Source of the DNA: Gemmatimonadota bacterium
GTDB lineage: Bacteria > Gemmatimonadota > Gemmatimonadetes > Gemmatimonadales > Gemmatimonadaceae
DNA: 8,682 bases
Assembly (NCBI GenBank): GCA_023249395.1
Contig: JAHFCS010000066.1
Span: 1-8,682, forward strand
Direction of reading: 5' to 3'
In this document: positions 6,124 through 8,682 of the stretch, piece by piece
How the letters are laid out: each line of letters starts with the position of its first letter
Numbering within the stretch: the stretch's first letter is position 1
Program-made: the position numbers and the translations under genes
Notes under the pieces: model-generated
What the model was told of the DNA's origin: nothing
Database searches by the model: none
The model's input: the letters and a program-made list of their open reading frames with translations, nothing else

Positions 6124-6495
6124 TCGGCCTCCAGAAAGGGTTTGGAGTCAAGGCTTCACGAAGAGCCAGGACATGATGAGCGTAAAGTACTTTGCGCGAA
6201 AAAGCAACACCCCGGTGCGGAGGCGAAGGTCGTAGCCGGTCCGGAGGCATGAACCAGGGTTCGAGACGAAGTCTCGCCAATCTGGCGCGTCCAGCGTATT
6301 TCACGTTGGTGAATAACGGCCTATACGTCTTAGAGCGGCCGGTTGACACCTACGCGACAGCGGATCTCGCTACCAAGTCCTGTCTGCGTGCGGTTCCGGG
6401 CGCACACCGGCGTGACGACTTGACGGAGCACTTTCAGTCCGATAACAATCGCTTGAATCGGAACCCATTCATTTTTACAGCAGGAGGAGACGCAA
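6124..6495. promoter_or_regulatory. 372-bp non-coding divergent region
   Basis: No frame here looks protein-like. It separates the minus-strand membrane protein gene from the plus-strand DinB gene. For DinB, TTGACG (6420-6425) and TAACAA (6443-6448) are 17 bases apart and would give a leader of about 40 bases ending at the strong AGGAGG (6482-6487). For the membrane protein, minus-strand TTGCTT (6202-6207) and TACGCT (6179-6184) are also 17 apart but each match only half the consensus. A perfect TTGACA at 6343-6348 has no clear -10. Two overlapping hairpins occupy 6262-6287. The region is longer than two promoters need. Confidence 0.4.
6262..6287. repeat. Two tandem overlapping small hairpins
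   Basis: CGAGAC-GAA-GTCTCG (6262-6276) and CGCCA-ATC-TGGCG (6275-6287) are both perfect inverted repeats with 3-base loops, sharing two bases. They may form alternating stems in RNA or serve as a double protein-binding site. No T-run follows, so they are not an intrinsic terminator. Confidence 0.4.
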
Positions 6496-6975
6496 GTGAA
6501 CAACCGCGCTGAAGCATTGGCTGCCCGCGTCGAAAAGGGCGCAGCAGAGCTGGCAAAATTCGCCGAAGGACTTTCGGATAAGGAATGGCACGCCGCGGTG
6601 CGCGACGGCCGCCCGGTAGGCGTCTGTGTGCACCACGTCGCGAGCGTCTATCCAATCGAGATTCAGCTCGCTCAGGGAATCGCCAGCGGCAAAGCGATTA
6701 CCGATGTGACCTGGGAAGCTGTCGCTGATATGAACGCCAAGCACGCATCCGACTTCGCCAATGTTTCGAAGGTGGACGCCATCGACCTGCTCCGTCGCAA
6801 TAGTAAGGAAGCGGCAACGGCCGTTCGCTCATTCACCGACGAACAGCTCGACACTGCTGCACCGTTCTCACTCAGCTTTGGCGCGCCCGTTACAGCGCAG
6901 TTCGTACTCGAAGATCACGCGGTCAGGCATAGCTGGCATCATCTCGCCCGCATCCGCTCGGCCCTCGGCAAATAA
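6496..6975 (+). CDS. DinB-like four-helix bundle protein
   Basis: A 159-residue protein starting at GTG (6496), with AGGAGG eight bases upstream. It has the DinB/YfiT-like pattern: an N-terminal helix ending in LSDKEW (26-31), a first histidine pair in VCVHHVAS (43-50), and the C-terminal DHAVRHSWHHLARI (140-153). His47 together with His145/His149 or neighbours would make the three-histidine metal site typical of the family. The superfamily includes metal-dependent thiol transferases (bacillithiol or mycothiol) and many proteins of unknown role; here the substrate is unknown. The tail SALGK fits the usual length. It is the first gene of a plus-strand group with the hydrolase gene 29 bases downstream, so co-transcription is likely. 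Confidence 0.87.
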   Translation: MNNRAEALAARVEKGAAELAKFAEGLSDKEWHAAVRDGRPVGVCVHHVASVYPIEIQLAQGIASGKAITDVTWEAVADMNAKHASDFANVSKVDAIDLLRRNSKEAATAVRSFTDEQLDTAAPFSLSFGAPVTAQFVLEDHAVRHSWHHLARIRSALGK

Positions 6976-7004
6976 GAGAGACGGCGCGACGCTCGGGAAA
7001 TCCC

Positions 7005-7928
7005 ATGCGATCCCCGCGGTGGCTGTTGAGCGCCGCGGTCTTCCTGCCGGCGATCGCGCTCGCGCAGGGGCCAAGGACGCAGATTGTGATGCTCGGAACC
7101 GGGACGCCGATTCCCGATCCCGAACGCAGTGGCCCGGCAGTCGCAATTGTTGTCGACTCAGTTGCTTATCTGTTTGATGCCGGCGCGGGCGTCGTTCGTC
7201 GAGCTGCGGCTGCTGGGAAAAAGGGGGTGCGTGCGTTCGCGGCACGCACTGCGGCCGGCCAGCCGTTACCTCGTTTCGATCGCCTCTTCCTCACCCACCT
7301 CCATTCCGATCACACCCTCGGCTTAGCGGATGTGATCTTCACCCCGTGGATTCAAGGCAGACGTGCACCACTCGACATCTACGGTCCACCGGGCACTAGC
7401 CATCTGGTGAGCGGAATCCTCGATGCGAACTCCGAGGATATCGCCGAACGCGCGGCCGCGTCCGGAGGGCCATCGCCCGACGGTTGGAGGGCAGTGGTTC
7501 ACGAGATCGCGGAGGGTATTGTATTTCAGGATTCGCGGATCACGGTCCGCGCGTTCGCAGTTCCGCATGCGGGTTGGAAGTACGCATTCGGCTACCGGAT
7601 CGAGACGCCGGATCGCACAATCGTGATCAGCGGCGACACGCGCGCCAGTCCCAGCATCGCGGAGCAATGCCGAGGATGCGATGTGCTGGTTCACGAAGTG
7701 TATTCAGATTGCGGATTCGCGACCCTGCCGGCGGAGCGTCAAGCCTATCACGCGCAGGCGCACACGTCGGCGACACAGCTCGGCGACATTGCAACCCGCG
7801 CGCGGCCCGGACTGTTGATTCTGAATCATCAGCTGTTCTTTGGTGCTACGGAGGAGAAGCTTCTGAGCGAAGTGCGCTCCCGTTTCAGCGGACGAGTCGT
7901 GTCGGCACACGATCTCGATGTGTACTGA
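7005..7928 (+). CDS. Secreted metallo-beta-lactamase-fold hydrolase, RNase Z-like
   Basis: A 307-residue protein with a Sec signal peptide (about 1-20, ending AIALA-QG), then VMLGTGTPIPDPERSGPA (28-45), which is the RNase Z/arylsulfatase-like start. The zinc ligands are all present: THLHSDH with His98, His100, Asp102 and His103, His188 in VPHA, Asp211 in SGDT, and His275 in LNHQ. The RNase Z exosite arm is not evident, and export argues against tRNA 3' processing, so an extracytoplasmic hydrolase (phosphodiesterase, sulfatase or lactonase-like) is more likely; the substrate is unknown. The ATG has only a weak GGGA upstream. The gap to the DinB gene is 29 bases and to grpB 8 bases, which suggests one transcript. 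Confidence 0.9.
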   Translation: MRSPRWLLSAAVFLPAIALAQGPRTQIVMLGTGTPIPDPERSGPAVAIVVDSVAYLFDAGAGVVRRAAAAGKKGVRAFAARTAAGQPLPRFDRLFLTHLHSDHTLGLADVIFTPWIQGRRAPLDIYGPPGTSHLVSGILDANSEDIAERAAASGGPSPDGWRAVVHEIAEGIVFQDSRITVRAFAVPHAGWKYAFGYRIETPDRTIVISGDTRASPSIAEQCRGCDVLVHEVYSDCGFATLPAERQAYHAQAHTSATQLGDIATRARPGLLILNHQLFFGATEEKLLSEVRSRFSGRVVSAHDLDVY

Positions 7929-7936
7929 ACGCAGTC

Positions 7937-8269
7937 ATGTCACTAGGACTCGAGAGCGGAACAGTTCGAGTAGTGCCATACGATTCCACCTGGCCGAGCC
8001 TCTTTGCAGCGGAGGCTGAGCGGCTGCAGCACGATTTCGCATCGGCTCGGCTCCCGATTGTGCTGGAGCATACAGGAAGTACAGCCGTTCCGGGTTTGGC
8101 GGCCAAGCCAATTCTCGACATTCTCGCAGGCTACCCTAAGGGTGCGGCCGTTGCACCGTACATCGGTCTGCTTACAGCGGCGGGCTATCAGCATCGCGGC
8201 GATTCCGCGAGCTTTCGGGCATCGATCGGATCGGTCTTCGACCGCGCCTGCCAGATGAGCTTCACCTGA
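7937..8269 (+). pseudogene. GrpB/UPF0157 family protein, truncated by an IS110 relic
   Basis: The ATG at 7937 opens a frame of 110 codons. Residues 10-89 match the GrpB (UPF0157) family, a nucleotidyltransferase-fold group: VRVVPYDSTWPSLFAAEA, then EHTGSTAVPGLAAKPILDIL (44-63) and TAAGYQHRGD (80-89). Full members are about 170-180 residues and continue after this point with a conserved second half that is absent here. From codon 90 (about 8204) the frame is only the antisense of the transposase gene, and it ends by chance at TGA 8267-8269. No Shine-Dalgarno is evident; the gene probably relied on coupling to the hydrolase, whose stop is 8 bases upstream. A functional product is unlikely. Confidence 0.8.
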
Positions 8270-8505
8270 CGAGCGTCAGCCACGTGTACGGCGTATTCCG
8301 CCGACTCGAGCTGATCGTGTAACCACTGCCAGTAAAGAGTGGCTTCCACCGCGATCGTGACCGGAGCTGGAAAGCTGGCGAGGAAGTCGCCCAGCGCTTC
8401 GAGTGAAACGGGCATACGGCGCACTTCGCCGAGTATTGCACCGCCGGCGTCAAGGGCGCACGCCGTGATGTAGCGCTTATGCAGATCGAGTCCGACGAAA
8501 GTCAT
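8188..8505 (-). CDS. IS110-family transposase, N-terminal fragment
   Basis: A 105-residue frame from ATG 8503-8505, with GGAGG six bases upstream. It is the RuvC-like DEDD domain of an IS110-family transposase: VGLDLHKRYITACALD (4-19) with Asp7, TIAVEATLYWQWL (50-62) with Glu54, and VKLIWQARSKTDPIDARKLA (81-100) with Asp92 and Asp95. All four acidic catalytic residues are kept. Intact members are several times longer and continue from KLAE into a long linker and a C-terminal domain with the catalytic serine. Here the homology stops at codon 100-101 and the last residues (SPRC) are antisense grpB. The fragment should be inactive. Confidence 0.9.
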   Translation of the reverse strand: MTFVGLDLHKRYITACALDAGGAILGEVRRMPVSLEALGDFLASFPAPVTIAVEATLYWQWLHDQLESAEYAVHVADARQVKLIWQARSKTDPIDARKLAESPRC

Positions 8506-8682
8506 GGCAGCCTCCGAATGAGTCTCCTGAAGCTGTGCTTATCTCTGCTTCGCGGCGATCAGCCGCTAATCAGCATGACTTTCAGTTTCATATAGCCGTG
8601 TTAGGCGACAGAGCCCGAAGGAGTGCCGTCGGGCGTGTCAGGAGTAGGTGCTACGCTTTGGGAAATTGCTGTCGACGCCGCC
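8204..8682 (-). mobile_element. Partial IS110-family insertion sequence
   Basis: The element covers the cut-off transposase gene and its upstream non-coding part, and it may continue past the right edge of the window. Its left limit is the junction with grpB at about 8203. IS110 elements usually lack clear terminal inverted repeats, so the outer end cannot be placed. Only the 5' part of the element is present. It therefore arose by deletion after insertion, by recombination between copies, or by an assembly join at a repeated sequence. Confidence 0.7.
8506..8682 (-). ncRNA. IS110 upstream non-coding region, possible bridge RNA
   Basis: This 177-base stretch upstream of the transposase has no convincing frame. 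In the IS110 group the non-coding region before the recombinase gene encodes a bridge RNA that pairs with target and donor DNA; this is established for the family, not shown here. Two hairpins are visible: GCGGC-GATCA-GCCGC (8552-8566), and GCCCGA (8613-8618) with TCGGGC (8629-8634) around a 10-base loop, which could present a guide segment. If the element belongs to the IS1111 group, the RNA would lie on the other side and be missing. Confidence 0.3.

Noticed and set aside
6011..6349. Minus-strand frame of 112 codons
   Set aside because: It overlaps the well-supported membrane protein gene in another frame and has no ribosome binding site or recognisable domain.
6192..6512. Plus-strand frame of 106 codons in the divergent region
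   Set aside because: It starts on TTG with no ribosome binding site, overlaps the DinB start, and its sequence has no domain-like pattern.
7484..7936. Upstream extension of the grpB frame to 7484
   Set aside because: That part is an off-frame shadow of the metallo-beta-lactamase gene; the GrpB domain begins right after the ATG at 7937.
8600..8606. GTTAGGC heptamer resembling an integron attC core site
   Set aside because: The matching GCCTAAC-type partner and the imperfect long palindrome of an attC site are not found nearby; a single heptamer is chance.
1..8682. Genome-wide reassignment of TAG as a sense codon
   Set aside because: TAG ends the lipoprotein gene (4485-4487), the membrane protein gene (5830-5832) and paaG at natural C-termini, so a general reassignment is unlikely; partial suppression stays open.

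Overview
The window is GC-rich and densely coding. It looks like an ordinary chromosomal stretch from an environmental, free-living bacterium. The mix of a Tat-exported Gfo/Idh/MocA oxidoreductase, PaaG/PaaH-type enzymes next to a 2-oxo acid dehydrogenase E1, a DUF4440/SnoaL lipoprotein and an IS110 relic would suit Gemmatimonadota or a similar soil phylum. That assignment is inference from gene style; there is no rRNA, tRNA or other marker in the window.

Left block, minus strand (1-2348): paaG (TTG start), paaH starting on the codon right after the paaG stop, then about 120 bp and the 5' end of a thiamine-diphosphate 2-oxo acid dehydrogenase E1 gene running off the left edge. These fit acyl-CoA, phenylacetate or branched-chain catabolism. 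Two of the three genes carry a single in-frame TAG inside an otherwise well-conserved sequence: E1 codon 33, and paaH codon 24 where homologues have Gln. paaG and paaH are also in one frame with only a TAG between them. This is either a pair of assembly errors, real nonsense mutations, or local amber recoding. It is the most interesting question in the window.

Middle block: a divergent promoter region, then on the plus strand a Tat-signal Gfo/Idh/MocA oxidoreductase (2481 or 2493 to 3845) and an NTF2-like (DUF4440/SnoaL) lipoprotein (3963-4487). Between them is a textbook intrinsic terminator (9-bp stem, T9) whose T-run ends one base before the lipoprotein Shine-Dalgarno, so it looks like an attenuator. 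On the minus strand, converging on the lipoprotein, are a three-helix membrane protein (5830-6123) followed by a cysteine synthase (4641-5711). A perfect 11-bp-stem hairpin lies between the convergent genes.

Right block, plus strand: after a 372-bp non-coding divergent region come a DinB-like protein (6496-6975), a secreted RNase Z-like metallo-beta-lactamase-fold hydrolase (7005-7928) and the first half of a GrpB/UPF0157 gene (7937 on). The grpB homology stops at about 8203, where it meets the cut-off 3' end of an IS110-family transposase on the minus strand. The transposase keeps its RuvC-like DEDD residues but has lost the C-terminal serine domain. Its upstream non-coding part (8506-8682) is where IS110-group elements encode a bridge RNA. 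I saw no CRISPR array, no tRNA, and no multi-gene defence or biosynthetic system.
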